Assembly: GCA_019055375.1 (NCBI GenBank)
Contig: JAHQIW010000275.1
Location: 1 to 64,000, forward strand
Direction: 5' to 3'
DNA: 64,000 nucleotides
DNA from: Parelaphostrongylus tenuis
Taxonomy: Eukaryota > Nematoda > Chromadorea > Rhabditida > Metastrongylidae
This document shows positions 35,601 to 46,835 of this stretch, piece after piece; position 1 is the first letter of the stretch, and every line of letters begins with the position of its first letter. The notes below the pieces were generated by a model. That model saw only the letters and a program-made list of their open reading frames with translations. It was not told where the DNA came from and ran no database searches. Both the position numbers and the translations under genes were made by a program.

Positions 35601-38600
35601 TAGATTTGGAATCAGCAAACATTACTCTATCGAATGATTACTATAGTTCAAAGAAAGAGCTCTGTCCGCGACAAATTTGCGTTGGTGAAATATAATTTCA
35701 TTTCAAATTTTTCAGCGTCAGTAGAGGGTCTTTCCAAAACATCGGTTATGTATACGGATAGTTCAAGACTTATGCTTTCGAATGACTATGAAGATTCCTC
35801 ATGAGAACTTCTGTCGAGAGTAGGGATAGGTTTGAAATTTGTGCTACCAAACGGAATTGAACCGAAATGGTAAGCTGAAGGGTTCTGACTATTTTTGAAC
35901 GCTATGAAACTATGATACCTTACTGCAGTAGAACTCCATAAGAGCAGCGGCGATGAACACGTGATGTCGACAACGATTATCTTCGCGAGCTCTCTTGAAT
36001 ACGAGTCTTGCCGCCCGAACCCCTTCGGTACGACGAGTGAACTTCATCAACTGGATGTACGTCTTAAAGCAATAACTTAGCATGATGACATAGAATGTCA
36101 TTCAATGTTGGATAATTTCATACCAAGGTCGGATCAATATGATCAATGGCAAGCAGATTATCGTATATCTTCTTCACATTGTCGAACTTCATTCGTTCTT
36201 CCTCAAAATCAGCGTATGCAAAGTAGAGCAACTGTGAGTGTTTCATCAACCCAGAGATCGCTCGATCAAACAGCTCTGAACGTAACATCAGAGTAAAGCT
36301 TAGCGCGTAGGAGATTGGCAGATGTCCTTCAAACATTTGAACTTACGCATAGCTTCAGCAGTCATTTGTTGGGCAAGTTTGACATCTCCCTTTTCTTCGA
36401 GCTGTTTGCCAGCCTGTTGGAGAAACAATGCCGCTTCATACCACATGTCAGGGTAATAGCCGAGACACAACAACGATTGCTCGTATGCATATACCACTAA
36501 ACAGAACAGTTTCTCACAAGTGGTAAGAAAAAGATAGTACTATTCCTTCATTGCAACCGACTTTCAACCTTTTGGGGCCAAGGCCTTCATCGTCTATTCT
36601 TCACACTTTTAGTACTCATTCAACAGTTTATAGAACCTTTATTTCGATGCTTTGTTAAGACCACGCTCAAATTAAATTAGATCCTTTCATTATTATTTGA
36701 GCACTTGTCATGTGATCTGGTGAGGCTCTTGGACAGGCCGATATACAAAGTTTGAAGAACGGCGATCACATCACTATATTTACTCGGAAAGAACTTTTTG
36801 AGCGCCGTATCAGCTAAAATAAGATCACGTTTCACACTTGAAGCGCAATTTTTACTCGCTTGTGTTTGCGAATGGTTTTTCAACGGACTTCTAGTAATTA
36901 TTCGATAGTAGACATTTTGGTGATTCTAAAAGAGCGACAAGAAAATTATCCTTCGCACATCTGACTAGCCTTCACAGCCGATTTATATGGCGATATAAAA
37001 TGAAAATAAAAAGCTGATCGCCATATAACGACATAACAAGCTTATTCTACAAATCTGATACAAAAAGCTCAGGAATTTCTGAGAAACGGAGAAAATTTTC
37101 CAGGAAAAATTACGGAACTCTCACCATTTTGAGGCGGTTTCAACTCGCCGAGCGCAACGCGATTCAAGAGGCGCGTAATGATGCACAGACAAAATGGAAC
37201 GTAATCTTATTCCCCTACTACAACACAGTAAAAAGAACTTCTCAAAAGACAAGGTCAATTCCAAAATCGCCGACATTTATACTACCGCATGACTACTGAA
37301 AGTATGAAAGAAAAATCGAGGAAGGCTTCGTCCAATGGCCGGAAAATGGATTGCGATGAAGGATTAGTACCAAAGCCCTTTCAGACATGGATTGAACAAC
37401 TATAAGACAATCTATTCTCACCACGCTTTGCAAACTGCCCATATTCTTCGGTCTCCATGGGATTGCTCTTCTCCCACTGGATATACTTCTTCCACATCTC
37501 CACCTAATAAACGTCGGAATTTAATGTGCAATTCAGCGAATGTAATGAGAAAATCAATAATGCAGTAGCACTAGAATTCCTAAGAATTCACCTGTTTCAT
37601 TTCAGGAGCAGTGCCACGAGGTGGAACAGACACAGCTTGCCGATTGACACCTCGAGTAACGGCTTCCAGTTGTTTGGCAATTTTTTTGGAAACCTTGATT
37701 AATCTTTTAGTTAGACAAAACTTTACCATTCAATCTATGACAATGAGTGCACTGATACACACCTGATATTCCTTGTTACGCTCCGAAATAAGTTTCTTCC
37801 GCCAGAGTTGGATTGATACTTTTCTCGTAGTTACAGTAGTCAGACCACAGCGATTCTATGTTGACCATGGGCGTAGAAATTCCACGTTGATAGATCTTCC
37901 GTACCGCAGAGATGCGCTGATTTTCCGCATACTGTCCAATCGCCGGGCTACAATAAAAAGCTGTGACAGAGAAGGATTGAACGTCAGATAAAAGGATAGG
38001 AAGACGCAGCTTTCGGTGTTGATTTATCCCAGGGATGCACCATTTCGACTTCATCATGCATCTTTTGAAATGACTGAATGTATACTTGTATTCAGAACTT
38101 ACTATAGCCTACTGATGCATCAAGTCAGTACTGCTATCCTCCCGAACAAGTCTGATGCGAATTCGTCGACCCGAGGGATGAAAGGGTTAGCGCACTTTAG
38201 GCGCGAGATAGAACCATCGACCTCATGTGTGTTGCAAGACACTTTCAACACCGTGCCATACGCGCATCACGTCAAATAGGAAGATCAATCGACCTCGTGG
38301 GAGATGGTGTACACTTGAACGGATGCACAACTATTTGGGAGGCTTTTCTTCACTGGATAAAGTTATTTCCGTATACTTTTAGCAATCATTCGATAGCTTG
38401 AGAAACGACGATTTTGATAATACTTGTTTTCTGAAGAAGCCTTCTAATGCGCTGTAGCAGCGAAAATAGAGTGATGTTTCACTATCGTAGTGCTTTGTTC
38501 TCGCGGCAAGAGTCTGAGACAGCTTTTCCCTAGACTTTTAGTAGCCATTTGATAGCTCTAATTCTCAACAAATCTGAAACTGGGATTGGTTTTTGAAATT

Positions 38601-41600
38601 TCTCCCAGAGAATTAAAAGAGCGAAAAGAAGACCACGACCCCAATCGCAGTTTTCCTTGCACATAGGAATTAAATGTGCACAAAGAGCATGTGAGCAGGT
38701 GGAGAATATCTCATAATGTATCACAGTACCAAAAAATCTCGAATTGTGTTTCAAAACAGAGAAGAAAACCCTAATAAAATATCTAAGAACACGGTCCGCT
38801 TGCGAAATCCGGTATAAGCAGCAATTTAACTGCCACCTAGAAAGGGCGGAACATTCGCTACTATTTATTACAAATTTTTTCTCCACCATGAAAAAAACTT
38901 CAGGCTCGTGGTATTAGAAATGTAAGAGAGACCATGTTCTACCATTCTATGGGTATAGATATTTTATTTTGGGAAGACTGCTCCGAGTGCGTAACGCAAT
39001 ATTTCTTCGCTCTCGCAGCGTTCTATGAAGATCTTTATAGAAACTAATCCAGTTCCAAAATCATTGCTTTTCAAGCCATTGAGTGAGTACCAAAAATTTC
39101 ACGTAAAGTCATTTACAAACTCAGGCTATGTCGAACAAAGCTCTCCGAGTGGAAAACATAGGATTCTTTGTGGTTATGAGGGGACAAAAGAAAAACCGAT
39201 CTCATTCGCTGTAGAGGAGATTTTATAGGAGTGTTAATAGCCCTTCGAGATCTGAGGCTTCAAGCTACAGCCTCACGTCGTCGGTTTTCGAAAAACCTTT
39301 CTTGACGCTTTTGAAGAAGGAATTTCGTGCGTTGCAGACACTTATACTTCTCGCCGGACAGAGCTCTTTATTGGACTATTAGCAAGAAAAGTTCCTCTCC
39401 AGCGAATGAGGTCGGTTTTCATTTGTCCCCTTATAATCATAAAGACTAACATAGTTTATTTTCTTTTCCTGCCACAGCGCACTAAAGAGATCTTTTCAGA
39501 AAACCAAGCACATTCTCAAAATCGCCGTCTCTCAAGCTATCGGATGATTACTGAAAGTGTTGAGAAGAACCCCTACCGAAGAAAAAGTCCTCCAAACAAT
39601 CGCCCATCCACTCGGGTGTATGCCGTCCCGAAACGGGTACATTCTTAGATTTCATGGCGCTTTGGTGTCGTGGTAAGATCTGTCCTTCAACACGCACACA
39701 CAGTCGATGATTCGCCTTTGCAACCCGTGATCACCAAGCCATGCCAACTTCCGGAGTCGGCGAATTGGTACCATACCTAGCCAGGAGTATGGCATCAAGC
39801 CTTCGTACGTAGGTAGGCCACCAGAGTCATCCGAGAGCGTTTAAGAGAAGTAACGTTGAGAGATCTCTTAGATAACGATATGTGACATGTTTGACGAGCC
39901 ATAGGTCTACGTGCGTATATAGCGCAACAACCTAGAGCTAGACCGCTTCGACCTATGGCTCAAATTATGTCATCACTCCCTTATCAGATTAAATCATTTT
40001 GAGCGGGTCTGTCAAAAAAGCAGTCTGATAGCAGATCTCTTAGATTCAGAAAACTTGCATTATGGCTTTGTTAACTTTGGAAATCATTGTTAAACGCAGC
40101 AATGAAAGTAGTAGTAAGAAGCAAAGCTGGTCGTTGTTTAACCTACACTGTCTTCAAGAACGAGATGTAATCCGAATAGATGGAGTACGAGTTCATGTCA
40201 AGTCCAACCTTGTCGGGAGCAAAGTCATACGCTTTAGCCATTTTCTCCCTGAACGTCAGTGCACAAAGCTTAAGTGAAAATCACGACAACAAGTAGGAAG
40301 GAATACCCTCCAACAAAATGAAGTGAACCACACGGACTCTGCCTCTTTAACCCCAGCGCATTGCGTCTACATGCTAACTCACGTTGCCTCTAACGTGGCT
40401 AATCCTCAGCGTGCCATTGCTAGACGCGAACACTCCGGAGGCTAGAGACGCAGAGGCCGTGGGTCCACGGTCCCTTAAGGGTTAAAGTGCCAAAACCAGA
40501 TCATATGAAGAAAGAGATATCTACCTGCAACAGAATGAAGGATGAAACCCTCACCTGAACGAACTCAGATGACCTTTTGTCTCTCGCACATAGAAAACGT
40601 AACACTTCCATATATCAATGTTTAGAACTTTTACCAAACATCGGTTGAATAACTGAAATGCTACGCACTCCATCCTGGTTTTTATGAAGGAAAAGTTCAA
40701 ACAAGATCAACCACAACCCACGTTTTCGACATTCTCGAAATTCTTGCCACGAAGCTGAAATAAAAGCAAAAATGACGAGTCAATTCCTTCATTCAGAAGG
40801 TATTTTGTTGAAGAATAAGTGTAAAGAAATAAAATTACCTGGTGAGAGTGTCTTACCGAAGTCTGCAAAGCCTAACCATCCACAAACAAGCGGTTGTGGA
40901 TAGATGAGCCCTGTGAAAGAGGCCTTAAAGAGGCCCAGCCCCACACCACATGTGATGTGGAGGCGACACTCCTTCCCATTTCTTTAACTCTGATTCTCCT
41001 GATTCAACCAACATACTCGATCGAAATCGGCCAACAATATTTATTCGCAAAGTATTTGTGATTACGAGTAAAAGCGTAAAAACTACGACACTACGGGGGT
41101 TGGTGCTGCCGAGCAAATATTTATTATTCGAGGGATGGTAAAGGGGAACAGAAAGAAACGAAAGAAGAAGTGGCGGCGTCCGTTATCGGAAAGTCGGGGT
41201 GACATGAACAGCCGCAAGATGCAAGCCAACTGCAACATGAGCAGATCACGGTTGAACCGGTTCAATGTTCACATCACAAAATCTGATTGCACCCGACGAA
41301 AAGACGTTTTCGTACTTACCTCGTGTTCGATGTAAGCCTTCCAGTAGCGTCCAGCATTAGGGAACTGCGTCACCAATTTCTCATAGAAATTTCGAGCCTG
41401 GTCTATCGGTCGTGCCTACAACAATCGACTGAGTATAGCAAAGATGGGCGCCGAGAAGATTACTTGGGATGAGAAATGCGGTGTATCACCAAGCTTCAGC
41501 CTTTCGGGACCATAAACTCAACCCCCTTCACCTCTAACACCCAGCGTGCTGCGTCTAATCAATGAGCATGCTGGGTTGGGTGCAACAGGGTAAGCGTTAG

Positions 41601-42358
41601 AGACGCAGAGGGCTGGGTTCACGGTTCCGAAAGGGTTGACCTATCGCGGACAATTAAGGGCCCCTCGACTCCTCGACTTTTCAAAGGTTTTTTTCGCTCC
41701 ACAAACCGTTCTATCTAAAATTTTAGTGGTCACTCGAAAGCTTAAATCTCAGCGGTTTTATAACTGCGCTTGTTTTCTGGAAAATATCCTCTTATTGAGC
41801 TGCAGCAGCAAAAAATTAAATTACGTTTCATTTTGGGTTTGCTTTGTTTGCTCGGCCAAGCCCTATGGATCGCTGTTTATTAGAATTCTGATACTGATTC
41901 GACAGAGCAAATGTCGACGTCTCTGAAGCAAAATTTGGTTTTCGAAAAGGTTTTCGTAGTACGCACTAAGAGTGAATGTAAATTCCGGTTCACAGTCGAA
42001 ATTTTTCTTCGCGCACAAGGGCTATATATGCACAAAAAGTGTATAAACGTGTAGAAAAAGCCATGTTCTGTCAAATCAATACAGAAAACCCACAGAATTT
42101 TTCTTAGAGCATAAAAAATCCTTATAAAATAACGAAAATCGCTCGCCGCTTGTGATATCGATTATGCCGCCGTCCGTAAGGAATTAAGCCTAAGCCCACA
42201 GCACTCAATCAAATATAGCGAAGAAGAGCTTCGAGAAAATCGACAAAAATGGCAAATGTGCATACCTGTGACTCTCTGAGGATCAAATTCCATGCGTCTA
42301 TATCGAAAGGATTCAGCTCGATTCGCCTCTCAGGAGTTAGTATTGAAGAACTCGCCAT
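29613..42358 (-). CDS. suf-1: Cleavage stimulation factor subunit 3 (CstF-77), 20 exons
   Basis: Encodes the HAT-repeat scaffold of CstF, which binds the GU-rich element and helps cleave and polyadenylate pre-mRNA in the nucleus. Exons: 42266-42358, 41320-41415, 40722-40754, 40555-40652, 40147-40248, 37763-37947, 37592-37693, 37422-37503, 36347-36496, 36124-36275, 35919-36062, 34642-34738, 33639-33708, 33435-33569, 33280-33340, 33002-33141, 32858-32940, 32665-32793, 29860-29978, 29613-29768. All junctions are GT-AG and in phase, giving about 741 residues (human 717). Landmarks: [83 protein letters not shown], the Pro-rich [13 protein letters not shown] and [14 protein letters not shown] region, and a basic tail ending [10 protein letters not shown]. 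Exon 6 has one extra base near 37797-37801 that breaks the frame. Exon 5 reads SYSIYSDYI where vertebrates have SYQIW. Acceptors of exons 7, 17 and 18 end AAG, GAG and AAG. Confidence 0.95.
30209..30536. mobile_element. MITE with CCCTTTGACTTCC ends, in suf-1 intron 18
   Basis: The left end TAACCCTTTGACTTCCATGG and the right end (complement of GGAAGTCAAAGGGTTA) are inverted repeats of about 35 bp. GGACCCAA and GCGAC are also shared. Length 328 bp, possible TA or TTAA target. Non-coding. Related ends occur at 40347-40485 and 41497-41639. Confidence 0.85.
31597..32205 (+). mobile_element. RTE retrotransposon 3' fragment, antisense in suf-1 intron 18
   Basis: Closely matches the C-terminal part of the RTE relic at 27.17-27.78 kb: [22 protein letters not shown] with a small frame change, [60 protein letters not shown] and LDDQRDDR at the end. 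It is 5'-truncated and opposite to suf-1. The frame from 31815 to 32195 is open, so it is less decayed than the larger copy. Confidence 0.9.
33722..33910. repeat. tRNA-derived palindromic repeat in suf-1 intron 12
   Basis: The minus strand reads GGAGGCTCGGTAGTGCAGTG, then GGTTAGCGCACG, then CTGGTTCATTTCC, a box A and box B pair. The plus strand then repeats the 3' half (CGCTCTCGGAAAGGGTGCGA, GACTGGTTCATTTCCGGTC). A full tRNA-like copy facing an inverted 3'-half copy is the same layout as the elements at 15.7 and 23.0 kb, but from a different tRNA-like family, shared with 42500-42590. Confidence 0.65.
35455..35690 (+). repeat. Dispersed repeat in suf-1 intron 11
   Basis: Shares ordered blocks with 7935-8150 and 16780-16990: TTGGCCAAAGACCAC, TCGCATATGTG, CAGAGAAACGGTCTTTCC and TTTGGAATCAGCAA. 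The flanking TCGAATGATTACTATAG recalls the common 130-bp repeat. Non-coding. Confidence 0.6.
38340..38620 (+). repeat. Two units of the common ~130-bp repeat, suf-1 intron 5
   Basis: TTTTAGCAATCATTCGATAG, then TTGTTTTCTGAAGAAGCCTT, GCGCTGTAGCAGCGAAAA and TGTTTCAC. A second TTTTAGTAGCCATTTGATAG begins near 38535. Same family as 17630-17765, 41690-41860, 51520-51640, 55700-55920 and the array at 57960-58900. Confidence 0.65.
39171..39440. mobile_element. MITE with ~50-bp inverted ends, suf-1 intron 5
   Basis: The left end GGTTATGAGGGGACAAAAGA and AAACCGATCTCATTCGCTG pair with the right end (complement reads ATAAGGGGACAAATG and AAACCGACCTCATTCGCTGG). The inside has GTTGCAGACACTTATACTTC and TCGCCGGACAGAGCTCTTT, also seen at 16560-16610 and 56760-56805. 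Length about 270 bp. Confidence 0.8.
39650..39835 (+). repeat. SINE-like repeat, suf-1 intron 5
   Basis: A GGTGTCGTGGTAAG box-A-like start and a tail of CACCAAGCCATGCCAAC, then GAGTCGGCGAATTGGTACCA. The tail matches the repeat at 57305-57540 (CACCAAGCCATCCATCCC, GGGTCGGTAAATTGCTACCA). I recall similar tRNA-derived SINEs from hookworm genomes; that is memory, not a search. Confidence 0.6.
39897..39962. repeat. 12-bp perfect hairpin in suf-1 intron 5
   Basis: GAGCCATAGGTC at 39897-39908 is the exact reverse complement of GACCTATGGCTC at 39951-39962, around a 42-base loop. No further function can be read. Confidence 0.6.
40347..40485. mobile_element. Short MITE, suf-1 intron 4
   Basis: TTTAACCCCAGCGCATTGCG at the left and TCCACGGTCCCTTAAGGGTT at the right, about 140 bp. 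The inside GCTAGAGACGCAGAGG matches the element at 41497-41639. It lies inside the intron between exons 4 and 5. Confidence 0.65.
41497..41639. mobile_element. Short MITE upstream of suf-1 exon 2
   Basis: The left end CAGCCTTTCGGGACCATAAA and the right end (complement reads TCAACCCTTTCGGAACCGTG) are inverted. The inside carries CAGCGTGCTGCGTCTAATC and GCGTTAGAGACGCAGAGGGC. About 143 bp, inside suf-1 intron 1. Confidence 0.7.
41690..42140. repeat. Common ~130-bp repeat, two opposed units, suf-1 intron 1
   Basis: A plus-strand unit at 41690-41840 (TTTTAGTGGTCACTCGAAAG, CTGCGCTTGTTTTCTGGAAA, GAGCTGCAGCAGCAAAAAA) is followed by diverged related DNA to about 42140. Non-coding. Confidence 0.5.
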
Positions 42359-42499
42359 CACTGAAACTACAGGTGGACGTAGAAGAGTAGCAGCAACGGC
42401 ATAGATCAAATCACGCGACGTAAACAGTCAACCAACAACAAAACAGGGAAAAGAGATGGAATTTTTCCCACTAGAAATCGAATGATGAATAAGATGCAA

Positions 42500-42590
42500 A
42501 ATTTGAACGTCAACGGGAATCGAACCCTCATGTCACCCTTTACGAGAGGGTGCGCTAAGCAACTGCGCTACTGAGGCTCCTGCTCTGCCA
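42500..42590 (-). repeat. tRNA-derived repeat between two genes
   Basis: The minus strand reads GGAGCCTCAGTAGCGCAGTT, then GCTTAGCGCACCCTCTCG, then GAGGGTTCGATTCCCGTTGA: clear box A and box B. Acceptor ends do not pair into a full cloverleaf, and a relative sits at 33.8 kb. I call it a SINE-like repeat, not a tRNA gene. Confidence 0.65.
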
Positions 42591-42855
42591 CCACTTTTTT
42601 CTGCGATGCAAGACAACTTTGACACTTTTTTCCGTTATCCGCACACTGTTTCAACCGCTTCAAAAAACCGTACTTTTTGGTTGCCGTGGAGAGAAAAGAT
42701 TTATGATTTTCCTAGCGATCTGGATTGGATCTCTCCTTTTTCCGTTGGCAAGCTCTTCTTGTATAGGCAGAGCTGTTGTCAATCTCGTAGCTAGACTGGA
42801 TAGTGCAACTATTTCATGATGTGGTGAAGATGCAATCGCTTCATTCTTTGGAGTG

Positions 42856-43550
42856 CTAGCTTTTTTTGACTGTTTTTCCAGTAGATGACGGCGTGGACTC
42901 ATTGGATGTCTTCGATTTTGTTGGTGTTTCAAGGTCGTCAAAGAAACTGTTCTTGAGATGAGCAGTGACGTCTTCAAAATTCTCGTCGTTTTTCAAATTG
43001 ACTAGGATCGGTATTGTGACTTTTGGTATAGTTGTGGTGATTTCGACTGTACTGCCTGTCTCGGATTCAACTGCGACGTTCTGGGTAGAGTTATTAACCA
43101 CAGCAAACCTTGCGTCTATCTCACTTGTAAAGTTTGTTGACAAAGCAATATTTAGATTTGCAGCTTCGTGATCATCTGCTTCTCTTAGATGACCTTAAAG
43201 TCGATAAATTTACTGAATGACGGAGTGAAAAAACAGCTGAAGATTTGGAATTCAAAACTAAGTGGAGAAACTCGCAGTGGATTGTTTACATGAATGTCTT
43301 CAATGTGATTCTAACTCGGCTTTTTCACTATGTGCTCAAGTGGACTAAAAACAACGAAAAGACGAAGAACTATACCTTGGTCATCAGTGCTTTCGTCGCT
43401 TGCCGCACTAAAAAGGATATCATTAAGAACCATCTTAGTGCTCTCAAAGGAAAAGAAAGACTTTCTTCTAAAAAGGCGAATAACTTACTTTGATAGTGCG
43501 ACAAAGAGTAACACGAAATAGAGTATTCTTGTCATATGGACCGCAATCAT
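42856..43550 (-). CDS. Predicted secreted Thr/Ser-rich protein, 3 exons
   Basis: Exons on the minus strand: 43489-43550 (or from an ATG at 43535), 43376-43440 and 42856-43193, joined by GT-AG introns of 48 and 182 bp, all in phase. The first exon encodes MTRILYFVLLFVALS, a short signal peptide. Then come TKMVLNDILFSAASDESTDD and an acidic, Thr/Ser-rich chain (ESETGSTVEITTTIPKVTIP, ENFEDVTAHLKNSFFDDLE) ending GKTVKKS. About 149-154 residues. I do not recognise the family. The stop sits right after a run of seven A. One fewer A there would extend the frame by more than 60 residues (ASTPKNEA, LATRLTTALPIQEE, RKIINLFSPRQPK), so the true C-terminus is uncertain. Its stop lies about 500 bp upstream of the suf-1 start on the same strand. 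Confidence 0.6.
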
Positions 43551-43789
43551 TTACACTTGTTCCAGGTTGCCTTAGAATGTCCAGCCTACGGCTACCGTTA
43601 CTTATCCCTCTAAACAGAATAAAAAAATTAAGGAAAGAAGTTCTTCACTGGCATCACGGGCTTTCTAATATGTCGATTATCTATGTATTTAGTGGTAGAC
43701 AGATGAAATAGATCACTTTGCTCACTATTAGGCATCGAGCATTGAGAGCCAATAGTGTTAATACAGGAGTTGCATGCATGTGTACGGTC
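43551..43789. other. Upstream flank of secreted gene
   Basis: No TATA-like element or trans-splice signal could be assigned with confidence. No gene seen. Confidence 0.4.
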
Positions 43790-43913
43790 ATATATATATA
43801 TATATATATATATATTTATTATATATATGTATTTATTTATTTATTTATATTTATAATTATTTATTTATACACATACTTATGTATGCACATATATCTGCAT
43901 ACGCGCATATATA

Positions 43914-43945
<32 letters not shown>

Positions 43946-43946
43946 C
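43790..43946. repeat. AT-rich microsatellite
   Basis: (TA)n runs at about 43790-43815 and 43918-43946 flank TTTA and TATG repeats. The long open frames of Ile and Tyr through this stretch are products of the repeat. Confidence 0.95.
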
Positions 43947-46085
43947 GTATTCATGTCTTTTGTGTTTATATACTTATTTGAAGAAAGTGCAAGAATTAAG
44001 AATAGGGATGAAAAGCTATATGGTACAGATAAGAAGATTCAGAAGGGTGTCTTACTGTATTACTTTCACAGAATTGCGCTAAGTCTTATATCTTCATCAA
44101 AAATGATAGCCAACATTTTCGGCGACTTCGCCTTCGTCTGAGCCTACACTCATCCAATCTTTACCCAGCTAATGGTTGTGCATCATTGATCATGATGTTG
44201 ACTATATTAATCATTAATTGGTCTCTCTGGATAGATAGCAAATGAATTGACACAAGTGTCGTAATGCTAAGAAAATTATGAGGCAACCTGATTAATAATC
44301 ACAAGAGTTCTTTCCTCAAGCGCTTTTGGCGGCTGGCTGCTGACAGAATCGATACCATATATCACAAAAGGAGTGGTAGCAAAACAGGAGCCCTGGTAGT
44401 GAAGTGGTCAGCATGCATCCCGGGAAAGGAAGAGACGCTGATTTAAATATTGCCCGAAGTTCAAAGCTTCGCGTATTAACCGTTAACCGCATTGAATAAA
44501 TCACATCATACCAGTACTATGAAGAAGTGGTCATAAAAGAGTTTCTGTCTACCGGTTTGATAGATGGTTTCCACTACTCATGTCGAGATTAGGTGGAAAT
44601 CAGTTTTTCGATATTTCAAAAGGATGAGGCACTGATGGGACTGACAGTGAAACTTGCATTAAATTACTTGCGGACTGATAAAATAGTTGTTAGGCGCCGT
44701 AAACATTTGACATATTGACGACATGTAAGTCACACACAACCCATATGGATTCTTACATTATTGTGCAAGTGGATTCTTACATTATTGTGCAAGCGGAAAT
44801 AATTACATAGCCACTGGACAAAACGCAGTGGTGGAGAATTTGATAGTACGCATAATTATTCTTGTTCAACGCCGTCTTGTGTCAGTTTTTCCGGTGAATT
44901 TATCACCCACTGTGTATGGGCAGACCTGTTTAAAGAGCCCTGTTCTTCGGCCATTAAAGTACCTTTACAGAGCTGCACAGGAGTCCTATCGAAACGTTGT
45001 CGCTCACCATTTACAGAAGAACACTACAAAATCCCCAACCATTAACCAAAACACACGTAAATTCGAAGACCCGTAAAACCGTAGCATAAAGTTGACACTT
45101 TCAGAAAAAGTCGGCGTGCCGATAAAAAGCTGAATTTTTTTATCTTAGAAGATAAATGTTATAAATAATTTTGACATCATAAAAAAATTTTCCATGGATA
45201 TATTAAGAAATCATACTTTTCAAGAAACATTCGCCTTTCAATGATCTTCATGAAAATGGTTCTTTTTCCTTCCCAAATATTTATACGAAAAATTTCCCTT
45301 AGATAGATTAGGAAATCAAACTTTTCCAAGGTACATTCGCTCTCTAATAATCCAATGAAAAAGTTTTTTCCCCGCAAATATACGAAAAATTTCTCACAAA
45401 TAAGTTGTCAGGTTCTGTCTTAAAGAACTGTATAAGTTCACTGATAACCTTCACGTACACTTCTTATAGAGCAGAAATGGATCTCATTTGGTGGAGATTA
45501 AGAAGACGGCCTGTTCAACTCATGATAAGACATTTTCTTGATTTTCATTGAAACTATCAAGAATACTATTTCGAAACCATACGAAAATGACAGTCCATGC
45601 ACTTAAATACTCACAAAGAATGACTTTGAGGCGTATTTTTGTGACGAAATAAGACAAATAATCTGCAATCACATAAATCAGTAACGATGACGAACGAACG
45701 GGAAATTTTACACCATATTTGAGGCGGCACGGGGTGAATTCCTGTTTGATGGCTTTTATTTTGCTATGATGTGTCATCACAGTCGCAGTCTCATCATATA
45801 TGGGCATCAACTCGTTATTGATACAAAAACATAAATTCTATAAACTTCACATATTTTGGTCGCAATTTTCGTATTTCGACATTTTTCGTGATTCATTTGT
45901 TATTTACTCAAAAGAATTAATTGATCAACAACATAGCAGCCATCACGATCACTAATTGCAACGATTTACAGGGTAGATCATGGATGCCTTCCTCTCAAAG
46001 AAGATGAGGATAGAGATCAAAGAAGTCGGTGGGGTTATACTTAAGCTGATTGTAATCTTCAAATATTTCTCCTCCAGATGCTGCT
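43947..46085. other. No gene; scattered repeat scraps
   Basis: CATTTTCGGCGACTTCGCCT near 44115 belongs with the repeats at 10.2 and 21.1 kb. A weak tRNA-like stretch occurs at 44390-44460. TGGATTCTTACATTATTGTG is directly repeated at 44741-44790. Frames at 45177-45377 and 45520-45810 match nothing I know. Confidence 0.45.
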
Positions 46086-46089
46086 TCAG

Positions 46090-46390
46090 GAAGCGGAAGA
46101 GACGACAATTCGATATAGCAATATTAGGGCTGTACGGTGGATGTGGTACAGTGGTCTAGCTCAGTTTCTCCGACAAGAGTGCAATGTGAGGTCGAGGGTT
46201 GTCCTGGAGAAAAGCAACCACAATCGTTTCGGACGCTTCTTTCACATGTTCCAGCCATCTTCCGGAGCTGCTCTCCGCAAACGTCCGCACTGAGTGCTGC
46301 TTGTTGTGGAGTAGTTTCCAAAACAGCATGCCCTGCCAATCCGGAAAAACAGCGAGGCTATGGTGCGGAAGAAATTATGAGACAATCTAA
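46090..46390 (-). mobile_element. Mariner-like transposase relic (C-terminal part)
   Basis: On the minus strand one frame reads ETIVVAFLQDNPRPHIAL, then a stop, then TTVPHPPYSPN. This matches the second catalytic region of mariner transposases, where FLQDNARPH and PHPPYSPD are usual. The expected third Asp after PYSP is replaced by Asn. Other frames through the same stretch are shadows. Confidence 0.7.
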
Positions 46391-46835
46391 ACAGGTGCGT
46401 ACAGAGTGTCAATAGAGCTATAGACCTTATAATACATACAGAGCAGTCGAATCAATCCTGTGCCAGAGCATATCAAACTTTTCGTATTTCTAAAAGAAGA
46501 CTCTTTCTGCATAAGTCGGGAGAAGGCCATAAGTCACTGTACAAGTGACGTATATATTAAGTCACTCTACTGTCTGCAGTGGAGTTGAGTTTATGGAGCA
46601 TAACTCGAGAATTGATTACTCTCAAACTCTTCATCTTTTACGATCTTGTTATAACTTATATTTCACCTCATCGTAATACTAAGTCTACTGGATTTAGAAA
46701 AACTTTTCGAATCTCTTCTAGAATCCTACACCATTTTTGGATCTTTTCTAAAATACTACCACATCATATTTTACTGTAAAAATCAGGTAATGCTGTTGTC
46801 AAATGTTTTTATTCTTACTATCTGAACGTATAAGT

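Noticed and set aside
42500..42590. Possible functional tRNA gene on the minus strand
   Set aside because: Box A and box B are present, but the acceptor ends do not pair and a relative lies in a palindrome at 33.8 kb; a SINE-like repeat fits better.
43718..44082. Open frames rich in Ile and Tyr
   Set aside because: They translate a TA/TTTA microsatellite and have no real protein content.
46078..46415. Three overlapping open frames suggesting a gene on either strand
   Set aside because: Only a different minus-strand frame, interrupted by a stop, gives a meaningful match (mariner transposase).
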